Assembly: GCA_014706295.1 (NCBI GenBank)
Contig: JACSVZ010000007.1
Coordinates: forward strand, 53,334,975 to 53,398,974
Reading direction: 5' to 3'
From: Lycocorax pyrrhopterus obiensis
Lineage: Eukaryota; Chordata; Aves; Passeriformes; Paradisaeidae
DNA length: 64,000 nt
Below, in pieces: positions 48,574 through 60,399 of the stretch. The stretch's first letter is position 1. Every line of letters starts with the position of its first letter. The translations under genes and the position numbers were made by a program. A model generated the notes under the pieces. The model saw nothing but the letters and a program-made list of their open reading frames with translations. It did no database searches and was not told the origin of the DNA.

Positions 48574-51500
48574 CTAGGGAATATGCAGTTTCTTGCACAA
48601 GCCACTCTTTTTAGGGGTTTAGTAAGTCACATTGACTAATATATTGCATGCAAAAACCTCTATCCTGATGCCAAGTATTTCAAACTCTATTTAAAACTTT
48701 ACCACTGTAAAAACTGTTATGTTCTAACAGGAAAATCCAGGAAGTAGTACTCTGCAATATTATCGTACCAAGGGAGAAGCCAAGTAATTTCAAAAGATCT
48801 TTCAAAATCTCATGTGTGACCACAAGGCAAGGTCAGAAAAGGCCAATGACATTTCTCTCAGAAGGTAAGAAAACCCCAACACAGTTGGGGTTGTCACAGC
48901 CTGACAAAAGCCAACACACAGCAGTGGCTGAAGGCTACATGGAAATTGATTAAACACACTGCTACAGCAGGAACTCTCTGGTGTCCAGCACATCTTGCGT
49001 ATAAAAAATAACATCTAACTAGCTGACACATTTCAGCAGCTTTCATCCTAAAGCTACCTGGGGATAAACCTGGTGAATTTATTAAGCATGTCAGACACTT
49101 AATAAGGAATCCCTGAATACTTAGAGCATCGCATTAGAAAAGGTAATACTATTCTCTGCATCAGACTATAATCAGTCCTTTGCAGAAGGGCATAGAAAGC
49201 GCTTGTGGATTGTAAGACCCAGCAATGAATCCATTACAGACCCATTGACAAAGGCATTGCTTCATACCATGTGTGACACATCTACTACAAAGAACCAAAT
49301 TCCTCTTTCAGACCTTACATGCCACTGAGTAAAACCAAGAAAAAGAAAAGGAAGACTACTCCTTTGACAAGAATGAGAAGAAATATTAAAGACAGCCATA
49401 CTACTGGCTCTGGCAGGAAATACTCTTGGAGGAAGTGGGGTGACTCCACTCCACTTTAACAACTGATGAAAACATCAAGTCCAGCGAAGGCCTGTAAAGG
49501 TACAATAGCATATTGCTAAATTCTAGGACAAAAATAAAGTTAAAATCTTCAACACTTGAGATGTTATCAGCTCCACAAATGATCCACTGGAATATCTATA
49601 ATGATCTGACAAGGCATAATTCAGAAAAGTAATTCTGAAGTCTCGCAAACTTCAGTGGTATCCAAGCAATTGGTGTATGATGTCTTGGTCAGAAAGAGTG
49701 TCCTGAATTATTTGCCCTCAGAAGCATTTCATAAAAGTGTCTGATGACAGCATGGAAAATGCAAGCTACCTGCAAGGATAATTCATAAAAACAATAGCCA
49801 AGGGCCTAAAGGAACCCAGTTTTCTTGCTGAAATGTTTCAGGCAAGCTTCTGCAAAACATCTTTCTGTTTTAGAACATTTCTACATACAGATTCTGTTTT
49901 TCAGAGATCCCATTCCTGCATTCCTTGCAAACCCAAAAACACCCGCTGACATCATTGGGCAATGCATTGGCATCAGGAATACGGGACTAAGCCAACAGAG
50001 GTTGTGGGTAGCCAAAACTGTGCTGGAAACAGTTCATCCCGGTTCGGTCAAACCAACTTCTGAAATCACAGCTGGTTCAAAAATTGTGACCCTCCTAGGG
50101 TCCTAGCAGACCCCACTCCCTGCCATGCTCAGTGCAGATGACAGCACTTCTCACCTCCGCAACCCTCACGAGCTTGGACCCAGAAGTCCCTTTTCCTACA
50201 CTTAGGGAAGCAGTTATTCCTGCTTCCTGGCCCGGCCCCATTCCCTTACTCCCTGGCCCCACTCCCGGAACCAATTCATATGCAATGGGCTACGCATCCT
50301 GCTGGTGAAGAAGGGCTAGGAGGGACTGTCTCAAAAAGATTTAAAATCTTATTAATGAATACAATATGAACTTCAAAGTCCTACTGGGGAGCACTATTTG
50401 TGTAATGGCAAGAAAGAAAAACAAATGTATCTTGAATGCTGACACTACTAAAGGCAGTGGAGAGAAGCACCCAGGGAACCAAGATTTCAATCAACAATTG
50501 ATTCGAGACTTATTCTTGTAGTGGATGGAAGGAATCTGCCTGAGAGAAGCGTAGAAAAGGAAATTCTGGATGGAAAGAAAACAGGGATCACAAAGGCAAA
50601 ATGCAAGGGTTGAGAAAAAGCCAGAGTGAATTACAACAAAAGCAGCTAAAACAAACAAACCCATGTTAGTTAAAATCGGAAAAAAAGCTTTGTTGGTATT
50701 AGCTAAATAGGCTTCCTGTAGAGTCAATGGGCCCTTAATTTTCTGTTATTAGTACTCTGCTTAAAGAACCTTAATCATCTTTTTACAACCCAGGCATGTG
50801 ACCACCATATAACCCCACGAACATAAACAGTAGTGATGCTGCAGATTCAGGACCGCTCTCAACCTGGCAAACTAATTTTGGCCATGAGCTTGCAGGGGAG
50901 GGAGCAAATCCAGCCCTTGAAGTGAAAATCTCTTATTCACATAATCAGGGTCAGTTGCTCCCATGCAGCTGTCAAAATCTTGGGAAGGTTAACCACCTCT
51001 CTTGTCCTGAGCTTGTTATATCTACTACATTTCTGGAAAAAAAACCCAATTCTTGGATTTAACAGGTCTCATCCAGCTACTTACTGCTGAAGGTTGTCAA
51101 TGTGTGACCCCTTTGACAAATCCTGAGGAAAACACAGAATCTCAAAGACAAAACTGTTGAGAAAATCCCTTTTATGTAGGGGGATTATTCTAAAGCAAAA
51201 ATCCTTTTCCCTTTCTATATTAGAAAGGAGCTGGTAGTTCATTATTATATTGTAAACCTGGTTTCTTCCTACTCTGCACAGCACTGCACCAGTCTTTTGA
51301 CTATAGCACAATCCTACCCACTGAAGCAGGAAGACAGAACCATGATTATTACTTTCTTTACAGGCAATGATAGTAAACAGGGAGAAAAGAGAAGAAGATA
51401 GGACAATGTCGGTATGACTAAGACCTTTAAATAGATCAATTACAGTTCTGAGTATTCTTTCTGCAAAACTGCCACTGAAATACAGAGACCAATTCTTGTC

Positions 51501-52606
51501 AATACTTGTTGTTTTCCCAGACAGCATATCACTGGTACAAACTCTCTGTCAGACTACCTGCCAATCTCCTCAGATTTTGGATGATGTTCAGAGATTGAAT
51601 CCTCTTGATTACAAATATCCACAGAAAGAAATCCCATATTGAAGTTTTCCTCCTATGTGCCTTCTCTGCAATTAATCATCTTCTGCTACTCAGTCTCTTC
51701 TCTACCTCCAGCAGAACATTAGTTTTCCTGCTGCAGTAGAGCCAGCGTTCAGATGCTCCAAAGAAGTTAAGAGCTCTAAAACCTCTCCAAATTTCTCTAT
51801 TGTACTGTTCGACAGACAAGGAAAACAACTTTTGACACTACGGGTGTTTTTCATTATGATGGGGAGAAAAGACCTGAAACTACATTTCCCAACAGGCATG
51901 ATAAATTGATTTTGATGGTGCAGAAGACTGTCATTAGCTGGCCACTACATTATTGTACTCATGTCATAATTACAAGTGGATCAAAAATAAAGCACCTGAA
52001 AACTAACTAAATAAAAAACCTTCACACCTCAAAAGCCAAACCAAAATCAGTAGAAGTATTATCATATTCCAGTAGCCTTACTTTCTATGAATATTTTTCA
52101 TGCTTAATATTCCATTTTGGGAATTATTTTTAACTTGGTTGCTATATTCACTTGCAACTGAAAAATGGGAAATAATTCTTCAATCTTCTTAAAGTCTAAA
52201 ACAAATTGTGCAGCCAGGCCAGATTGTTTCAAGCTTCGCTTTTAACCTTACATTTGGTTTTGGAGGGAAAAAAAAAAATCAAAACATCACAGTGTTTTCT
52301 TCAATCTTTTCATCAATTTCACAGAATTTCTAAAAACATGTAAGCCACATATCAAAACTTTAAATTACAATGTCCTATCTTGGGATCTGGAGGAGTCTGC
52401 AGTTAATATTCACTGCAATTAGAATTCTTTATTGTGCAGTGGAATCTGTGTTCAATGGCATCAGAACATGATTCAGTTAGAAAGCACTTTAACATAGACT
52501 AAGACAAAATTTTCATGAAGTATTTGATAGTCAGAGGAAAATGTTTTTTGAATTAAGCAACACATACAAAATTTCACAACCTTCTTTGGCAGCAGATGAA
52601 ACTCAC

Positions 52607-52664
52607 CTTGTGCATCCTTGACCAAATCTGAAGTAAATCGGTTGATACCAATGGAAAGAAACTG
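52607..52664 (-). other. candidate small exon on the minus strand (58 nt)
   Basis: On the minus strand the segment ends at a strong donor (GCACAAG|GTGAGT) and begins after GTGTTTTGACAG, an acceptor with only a short pyrimidine run. All three frames are open. The one starting at its first base reads QFLSIGINRFTSDLVKDAQ, with an in-frame stop just before the acceptor. The peptide is not recognised. The strength rests on the donor alone. Confidence 0.15.
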
Positions 52665-53587
52665 CTGTCAAAACACTTGCGGCAGTCCTGCTTCTTTTGA
52701 AATTAGTTGCAAAACTCCCAGTGACTTCAGATTCCATACATGTAGCTCACAGGCACAGTGCTGCTCTTGGCTGGCCTACTAACCTTAGTGACTTTACACA
52801 TGCTACACTTCCCTTTCCAGTCTCTGAGGAAAATCCTCTGTGCTGTTGAAGGTTCCTGGCCTAAGGTATCATTTTCTTTGTTTACTGTCTGGCTGCATAG
52901 ATGTCTGGCACAGATTTCAAAGTACAGTAGCTCAAAAATATGCTCTGTGCATATGTGCATAAACCCTGTAGTGGATTGCATCACACATCCTGCACCTGAA
53001 ACTAAAAACCCTTACCTGGTTCTCTCTGCTATTTGTGGTTTACAAAGCAGGTAATGAAATGCAGCTTTATCAGTAACACACCTCAGTAGTTTAACGTCAT
53101 TGATTAAAGTGGATTTATTCCAGAATGACCTCAAGTAAATGAGTTCATTATATTTTTCTTTATGTGTGCAAGAAAAAAATCCAAAATACTCTGAGTTCAG
53201 CACTGTTCACCTAATCCAGTTTCCATCTGTACCAACATTCACAGTACACACAAGAAATTCTATACTGTACAGTGACTGAATTACATTTCCTTTGGTTTTG
53301 CAGAGCCTGGCACAGTCAAATGCTCCAAACAAATTCAAAAGCACATTAAAAAGTACCAACTTAGTATCAACAAAACAAGTCCCTCAGATCAATAAGAAAA
53401 TTGTTCTATAAGCTTCCAAGGAAGTTGCTTAATGTATCGAATGGACTGGATTGCACTGAACTTGCTGAAGTCATGCATTTAAGCAATATTTAGTTTACAT
53501 AATCTAGTGATACAGAATCAGAATTAAACTGCCCAAATGAATGAAGGCAGCAATGGGCAAACAGCAAGTTAGATTCCAGCCCACCCT

Positions 53588-53633
53588 TTATATATCCTTT
53601 TATATATATGACATATATATATCATTTTATATC
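53588..53633 (+). repeat. TA-rich low-complexity tract
   Basis: Alternating TATATA segments with short interruptions, about 46 bp. It lies 45 bp upstream of the solo LTR, but there is no sign that the two are related. Confidence 0.85.
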
Positions 53634-53935
53634 TATGTCCAGCTTCAGTGAAAAATTATAATCCCTCCTGTCACTACTGTCCTGGATTCAGCTGAGACAG
53701 AGTTAATTTTCTTCCTAGCAGCTGGTGCAGTGCTGTTTAGGTTCAGTATGAGAATTATGTTGATAACACAGATGTTTGGCTGTTGCTGAGTAGTGCCCAC
53801 CTGAAATCAAGGGCTTTTCAGTCTCCCATGATCTGCCAGTGAGGACGTGCACAAGAAGCTGGGAAGGAGCATGGCCAGGACAGATGAAGCAAACTGGTCA
53901 AAGGGATATTCCATAGCATAGAAGGCTATGCCCAG

Positions 53936-53943
53936 TATATAAA
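53936..53943 (+). promoter_or_regulatory. TATA box of the solo LTR
   Basis: TATATAAA in the LTR, about 260 bp from its 5' end, in the position expected for the U3 promoter. Transcription would start some 25-30 bp downstream. Whether it is active is unknown. Confidence 0.65.
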
Positions 53944-54122
53944 CCAGGAGAGCTGGCCAGGAAGGGCTGGTCACTGCTGCAGGATGGGCTGGGTATCGGA
54001 CAGCGGATGGTGAGCAACTGTATTGTGCATCACTTGTTTCTCTTGGATTTTATTCTCCTTCCTCTCATTTTCATTATTATTGTTATTATTACTATAATTA
54101 CATTTTACTTATTTTTTCAGTT

Positions 54123-54128
54123 ATTAAA
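54123..54128 (+). promoter_or_regulatory. LTR polyadenylation signal (ATTAAA)
   Basis: ATTAAA in the sequence TTATTAAAGTGTTCTTTTCT, the common variant of AATAAA, about 180 bp downstream of the TATA box, as expected for the R region of this LTR. The T-rich run after it could serve as a downstream element. Confidence 0.55.
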
Positions 54129-54272
54129 GTGTTCTTTTCTCAACCCGTAGCTTTTACCTTTTTCCAATTCCTCCATCCCACCAGAGTGAGGGGGAAGTTA
54201 ATGAGCAGGAAGTTAGTGAGGGAGAAGTCAGGTCCATGATACTTAGTTGCCAGCTGGGATTAAACCACAACA

Positions 54273-54800
54273 ACCACAAAAAAGGTTTTTTCCCTTTTCA
54301 TATTTAATTGCTGATTTTGTACTCCAGTCTACCATTGCTCACCTACCAGCTTTTCTAAAAAGGCTGATGCAGCCATGGCACAACAGCAGTACTGGAGTCA
54401 CAGTGAATCCTAAGTTGTGATAGACCCTTAGGACAGGTGTCTCTTCTCAGACCTCGAATTTCTCACACGTCATGGATCTTGTCGATTTAGACACAGTGAG
54501 AGCTGAATTCTAGGTTGTTTGTTCCAGGAAAAACAGGACAGAGAAAGTACAACGTCCTGGGAGGATTCATCAACTCCTCCTTTACTCTGGACAGTATGTG
54601 CTGGCTTAACAGGAAAAATCTGACCAACAAGAATGAAAACTGGCTTTTACCCGCTCCTAGTGAAGGCAAAACCATTATGCAGTCTAAATAGTTGAATAAA
54701 TTTCTTTCAATTTCAAAGTCAATTAATATCAACATCCTTGATCTTAAAGCATTACCACATCATTGCCATTCAAAGAAAGGCAAAAATCTGGTGTTAATTT
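54273..54800. other. unique sequence between LTR and CR1
   Basis: No retroviral internal sequence, gene or repeat is recognised. An 82-codon minus-strand frame (54487-54735) is unremarkable. Confidence 0.5.
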
Positions 54801-56665
54801 TCACAGAATCACAGAATAGTTGGGGTTGGGAGGGACCCCTGGAGATCATCTAGTCCATCCCCGCTGCTAAAGCAGGTTCACCTGCAGCAGGTTGCACAGT
54901 ACAGGCAAATTTTTAATACCTCCAGAGAAGGAGACTCCACAACCAGTGGGAAGACTGTTTCAGTGGTCTGCCACTCACACAGTAAAAAAGCTTTCCTCGT
55001 ATTCAGATGGAACTCCCTGGGTTTCAGTTTTTGTCCATTGCCTCTTCGCCCGTCACCGGGCACCAGTGAAAAGTCTGGCCCCATCTTCTTGACATTCATA
55101 CTTAAGATATTTCTTTGCACTAAGATCCTCTCGTCTCTTCTCAAGGCTGAACAGGCCCAGCTCCCTCAGCCTCTCTTCAGAGATGCTCCAGTCCCCTCAT
55201 CATCTTTATTGATCTCTGCTGGACCCACGCCAGTAGTTCCTTGTCCTTCTTGAACAGAGGAGCCCAGAACTGGACACAGAACTCCACGTGCAGCCTCACC
55301 AGGGCTGAGCAGAGGGGCAGGATCACCTCCCTTAACCTGCCAGCAACGCTCTCCCTAATGCACCCCAGGATAGCATTGGCCTTCTTGGGCCCCCACTGCT
55401 GGCTCGTGGACAGCTTGTTGTCCACCAAAACCCCCAGGTCCTTCTCCTCAGAGCTGCCTTCCAGCATGTCAGTCCCCAGCCTGTGCTGGTACAGGGCGTT
55501 ACTCCTCTCCAGCTGCAGACCCTGCACTTGCCTTTGTTGAACTTCATCAGGTTCCTCTCCACACAGGTCTCCAGCCTATCCAGATCTTGCTGGATGGCAG
55601 CACAGCTCTCTGGGGTACCAGCCACTCACCCCAGTTTTCAGCACCCGCAAACTTGCTGAGGCTGCACTCTGTCCTTTCATCCAGGGCACTGATGAGTAAG
55701 ATGAACAAGACAGGACCTAGTGCTGATCCCTGGGTAACACCAAAGGCTACAGGCCTCCAACTGGACTCTGTGCTGCTGATCGCAAAACTCTGAGCTCTGA
55801 CATGCATTTGGTTCTCAGTCTACATCACTGCCCACTCATTCAACCCACACTTCCTGAGTTTGTCCATGAAGATGTCAGGGGAAACAGCGTTAAAAGCTTT
55901 GCTGAAGTCAAGGTAGACAACATCCTCCACTCTCATCTACCAAGCCAGTCAGTCCATCCTAGAAGCCTATCAGATTGGTCAAGCATGATTTCCCCTTAGT
56001 GAATCCATGCTGACTACACCTCATGACTTTCTTTACTTCCACATGTTTAGAGGTGACATCTAGAACAAGTTGTTCCGTCCCCTCTCCAGAGATGGAGGTG
56101 AGGCTGACTGGCCTTCAGCTTCCTGGATCCTCTTTCTTGCTATTTTTGAAGACTGGAAGGCTTTGCTCCAATCCTCACACATTTCTCCTGTGCTCCATGA
56201 CCTTGGAGCATGGCCTGATCTCAGGCACCTCTCCTATTCTCCATCACCACTGAGAGTGCCTTAGCAATAACATCTGGCAGCTCCCTCAGCACTGGTGGGT
56301 GCATCCCATCAGGGTCCGTGGATTTGCAGGTGTCATGTTTGCCTAAATGATCTCCAGTCCCATCCCACGCAACCAAGGGAAATTCTTCCTTACTCCAGAC
56401 GTTCTCTCTCGCCTCCATGGACTGGGATTCCTGAGAGCTGGCCTCAGCAGCAAAGACTGAAGCAAACAAGACATTCAGTAACTCCACATACTCTGTATCC
56501 CTCATCACCAGAGCACCCACCCCATTCAGCAGTGGGCCCACATTTTCCCTCACCTTCCTCTTGCTACTGATGTACTGGAGGAAGCCCTTCTTGTTGTCCT
56601 TGACATCCCTTGCCAGATTTGACTCCAAATGGACCTTTCCATAATCTCTACTACACATCTGAAGC
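54801..56665 (-). mobile_element. CR1 LINE, antisense, longest copy (about 1.9 kb)
   Basis: On the + strand the copy starts at its own 3' terminus (TCACAGAATCACAGAATAGT) and then the 3' UTR hallmark GGGAGGGACCCCTGGAGATC. The minus strand, read from 56665 downward, gives ORF2 in order: NLARDVKDNKKGF, SSKRKVRENVGPLLNGVGAL, a D-P-D-G-M-H-P-P-V-L-R-E-L block, the RT segments, and after the catalytic region SEEKDLGVLVDNKLS and NAILGCIRESVAGRLREVIL. The FADD box is replaced by FAGAE near 55645, and frameshifts separate three open stretches. It is a moderately young but inactive avian CR1, truncated within ORF2 at its 5' end. Confidence 0.95.
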
Positions 56666-56685
56666 TGGACAGAAACACAGTACAT
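55177..56685 (-). pseudogene. CR1 ORF2 (reverse transcriptase) remnant in three open pieces
   Basis: Three minus-strand open stretches, 56221-56685, 55547-55807 and 55177-55527, are consecutive parts of one CR1 reverse transcriptase separated by frameshifts and stops. The first has the linker before RT (GPLLNGVGAL, then the V-L-R-E-L block). The second has the [17 protein letters not shown] block of RT motif B and the mutated catalytic box. The third is the region after the catalytic box (LGVLVDNKLS, then a C-V-Q-F-W-A-P block). In a working element this protein would copy CR1 RNA at the target site; here the active-site aspartates are gone. The few codons above 56665 are probably flanking sequence. 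Confidence 0.88.
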
Positions 56686-59600
56686 GTTTGTGAGTGAAGA
56701 AGCATGGATTTCTGCAGGTAAAATGGTTAAGCATGTTCAGTTTCCCACATTTCTTGATCAGCTGATCCTAGAGAGGAGCTCTAAAGCCTGCAGTCCAATT
56801 CTGGCTTCAAAACATTGCCAGTTTGCCCTCGCCGTTTGGCAAGAAACAGCAAAATTGTGTTAACAGTTTCTTTCAAGAATACATGTTAGTAAGTGCCAAA
56901 TTACAGTTGTAATGACCCTGATGCATTTCTCTCCTTAGGGCTTTTTTGTTTAGAAGCCGGTTGCCGCCCACGAAGAAAAAGATCATTCTTTGTCATGAAC
57001 TCTCCCATCACCCTGAGCTTTCTCCACTGCCACCAGCACTATACCTCGTGAGAGTAAAGTAAGAAACCACCTCCTATTCAATGAAGAGCTACTCCCACCT
57101 GGGACTATAAACACCGGAGCATGCATCAAAGGCCTGAAACAGAGCCTGCTAAAATCCAAGGAGTCCTTACATCAATTTTAACAGGCTCTTGGTCCGGTCT
57201 TGAGAGACTATTTTTATGAAATCACTCATTTCTTCCCTTGTTTATGTAAAGAACTTTTTTTTTTAAAATCCATGCAGAAAGACTCTATTAGATCTTGTAT
57301 CAGGGCAATGGTTTAATCATAAGTTAAATTAAGAAGTGTCACTGTCTGCAGCCAAAAGAAAGAAGCTAAGTCTGACACAGCACCTGTGCACTGCTTCTCT
57401 GGCTCAGCACTGACCTTGGTTGACAGGAACATGTGCCTGAAAAATGCACCCAAGAGGAAACTCATCACAACATGAACAATCACAGTAGAATGATAAACAC
57501 CCACACTGCACAAGAAAGCTGCCAAACCCTCACAGCAGCCAGGACTCAAAGTGCATCTGGAAGGAAGTGTACCAAAAGAACACGTGTGTATGTACAAGTA
57601 TGTTCATATGTGTTTGCACACACTCTCTTGCCCCACTTTGTGCCTAGAGCACCATGCTTCATTTTGTAATAAAATGCATGTGTAAAAATACAATTTTGCT
57701 CCCTTATGACAGAGATAACTAAGATTATCAGGTTCCCTACATGCAATCACAACAGAAGGTTATGATGTCTCGCAGTGATTTAATCATACTGATCCATTCA
57801 CATACATTTTTCTCCTTAACAAGATAACTGACGTGTTTAGCTTTGAGCAGCTTAGATTTCCTTTTCATAATTTATGATTACATGCTCCCACAAGATCATC
57901 AAAGCTGTGAAAAGGCCATAAAAACACATTCAGTAAGAAATAAGCCTGTGTTTCCTCTTAACTAATGGAAGAAACAATGGGTTTTAAATGTTGCATGGAT
58001 GATTTTCTTGCACATGTGGTCTTACGCAAGATTCTTGCTGTAAAAGTCTAAGGTTGGCAGACATCTTCAAGGATGAACTGAAGAGCCAAAACAGTCTTTA
58101 TGGGCTCAAATCTGTTCACCCACACAGGTACTTGCACAAGCAGAACTCAATGCATTCATGCAGAGATCCCTTAAACCATAAAAGATCAGGTACATTCGGT
58201 GTTCCCAGTGTCAGAATAAGCCTTTCTGCAAAAGTGTTTGAAATGCAGAAATGGCCTACTGTGCCAATGAAGACTAAAAACAGTTCTTGCTTTCTTCTAT
58301 CATCTTTCATCTAAAATATTTGCTGTCTCCTGCCACATCTAGCTATCCACAGACCAAGAGTAATGACGGCAACAAAAAAAGCTGAAGGTGCTTAGTTCTT
58401 CAGCATGAGAAGTATATTTGTAGCAACACAAGCAAGATTGCAAGAAATCCATTTTTTCTGTACCTGTATGTCAATCACAGGAGATCCGTATCACTCTTGT
58501 AAGAAGGAGACTTGGAAAAGAGTTGCAACTCTGGTGAAATGTATGGATATTCAGGGCTTAAGCATAGGTGTAATTGCAATCTGCCTGTAAGAATGTCTGA
58601 TAAACTTCAATTTGGAACGTCGAATCTGACACCTTTTAGGTAGCTTTCACATCGCAAGTGCCAACTCTGCTTAAGATGTGTGAAATCCTTGATATGGCTA
58701 GAAAAAGCTGTGGATCAGCTCAAGCAGCAGATCCTGCAGGGTGCTGAGCCACTAAAGCCCCTTCACGATCACTGGTGGAGTGCATTCTTCCTGCTCTTGC
58801 CCACATGTGTGCATTGCAGCATTAAGTCGTGTAAATGTGGGAAGAAACAGTGCATGGTTTTGTTTTTGTTTCAAAGACTGACAGTGCCTGCAGACTTGCC
58901 AGAGCCAGATGCTGTAACTCTGCATAATGCTATTCTGCAAGATGGGCCAGAATCTTCCAGTCGCTGGGTGTGGTGGGTGCGAGGTCGCCTCATTAGCTGT
59001 TTGAAACTGCGTGGGTAGTTTCCATTGTGGTCTAGCAGCCATGCAGGACACACCCAAAGAAGCTGGGTAAACTGCATGCAGGAATTAGCCCACGCTAAAT
59101 TCCACTCTTCCACAGCTGGATTGCTACCCCTACTCCAGCAAGTTAGTTAAAAGCAGGATAGGTACATCCCCAGAGAGAGGAGATGGGTGAAATACTCGGA
59201 CAGGAGGCCCTTCTTTCTGCATCCTACAGCACAGAACACCACCCTGGTGCTGAAGAAAAAGGTGTGAAGTGGCTCTCTTGAAATAAAGGTGAGTTTAGTA
59301 AGGATACAGGAGGCAGATCTGCTTGAGAGAGTGTCCCAAAGAGAGAAACCACCAAGCTTTCATGGTTTCAGCCACCTAAGCTGGAAGTTCTGGAAACCCT
59401 GAGCGTAAAAGGAGTAACTTCCTACTAAGGGTACAGAAAACATGGAAATCCCAGTATTTTCCAGACTTTCTGATTGCCGATCAGTAAGAACAGATTGCCA
59501 GCTGGGAGCTTGAAAGCCCTGCAACAGACTTCCAGTCAGCCCACAGAGCAGGGCTGCCAGAGCACCACTGATAGCGTGTAGCTCTGCAACGACTCTACAG

Positions 59601-60360
59601 AGCTGATAGTCAGAGTCACCTGTCAAATGCCATTTTAACTGAGAAGCTGCAGGAATCAGAAAGCACATTTATTTCAGAAATAAAGTGTTTGCTGTTTCCA
59701 GCAGGGAATTATCACAAAATTTCTGGTTGGCAGAAAAATTTCTTTTCATTTCCCAGATCAATTTTGACCAAAAACCTCCCCCAACCAAAAAAAAAAATTA
59801 AAGAAAACAAGATTTCCCATGAACCAGAATTTCTCTTCTTCAGCCAATTTAAATCAGTAAGAAGTGAAAGGGAGAAAAAGAAGGAGGAGTACTGTTAACC
59901 AGTATAAAACTTCTCAAGACCTTTATATTGCCTGACTTGTTTTCCCATAGTCAGAGATGCTGATACCAGAAGGAACAACAGCAATTTCTTATCTCCACCT
60001 TTACATGATCTGAAATTACCAAGGCTTAACAAGTTACCACATGTCAGCTGAACCAAGCTGTCTTTATGCATCCTCAGCCCTTAAGTATTACAAGACAACA
60101 TGGTTTAACATAACTGTTGCTGTTACTGGCTAAACCAAGTTACATTTCCTTAAATATGCCTCAGTCTAAATGTATAAACACTTACCATGTTTTACCTATA
60201 GAATATCTCAAGTTGGAAGGCACTGACATCTCATTAACCTGCATCAATTTGAATATATATAAGAAAAAAAGCATAATTGATTTGCAGCATCGTTACTTTG
60301 CTGTGGTACTACAGTGCCAGTAGGAGCACCACATGAGACTAAGGCTCACAACTCCCTAAT
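56666..60360. other. unique sequence, no gene recognised
   Basis: About 3.7 kb. At 59230-59288 a very strong acceptor (CCTTCTTTCTGCATCCTACAG) and a good donor (ATAAAG|GTGAGT) bound 59 nt with stops in all frames, a possible non-coding exon. A short antisense CR1-like scrap may lie at about 60199-60235 (GAATATCTCAAGTTGGAAGG), too short to call. A 112-codon plus-strand frame (58680-59018) is not recognised. Confidence 0.4.
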
Positions 60361-60399
60361 TTAAGGCCCCTTCCCAGGCCATTCTGTGATTCTACGATT
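60361..60399 (+). mobile_element. CR1 LINE 3' terminal scrap, sense
   Basis: GGCCCCTTCCCAGGCC followed by ATTCTGTGATTCTACGATTG, the end of a CR1 3' UTR with two octamer units. Only about 40 bp are recognisable; the upstream 3' UTR may continue but has diverged too far to follow. Confidence 0.75.

Larger units (their letters stand above)
48574..53677. other. unique sequence, no gene recognised
   Basis: About 5.1 kb. The longest open frame of the window, 148 codons on the minus strand (51081-51527), lies here. Its translation has no recognisable domain or repeat, and its stop overlaps a donor-like CAGCA|GTAAGT. A GC-richer patch at about 49900-50290 includes a 46-nt minus-strand segment (50155-50200) with an acceptor (ACTGCTTCCCTAAG), a donor (GCGGAG|GTGAGA) and two open frames. 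The candidate exon 52607-52664 is listed separately. Confidence 0.4.
53678..54272 (+). mobile_element. solo LTR of an avian endogenous retrovirus (ERVL-like)
   Basis: A 595-bp LTR that starts TGTCCTGGATTCAGCTGAGA and ends GGGATTAAACCACAACA, so it has TG...CA ends. Inside are a TATA box (TATATAAA, 53936-53943), a TTATTA-rich stretch near 54075, and the polyadenylation signal ATTAAA (54123-54128). Flanking 5-mers ACTAC (53673-53677) and ACCAC (54273-54277) match at four of five bases, fitting a decayed 5-bp target duplication, the size used by class III (ERVL) elements. No gag, pol or env sequence lies on either side, so it is a solo LTR left by recombination between two LTRs. It matches an LTR type I remember from many non-galliform birds; the family name is uncertain. 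Confidence 0.88.

Noticed and set aside
51081..51527. 148-codon minus-strand open frame, the longest in the window
   Set aside because: No recognisable domain, signal peptide or repeat. With a stop roughly every 18 codons in each frame, one or two frames of this length are expected by chance in 64 kb. The donor-like word at its end is not matched by a good acceptor.
54273..54800. Search for gag/pol/env next to the LTR
   Set aside because: No retroviral coding remnant is visible on either side; the element is a solo LTR.
60199..60235. Possible antisense CR1 scrap (GAATATCTCAAGTTGGAAGG)
   Set aside because: Too short and diverged to separate from chance, although it lies near a genuine CR1 3' end.
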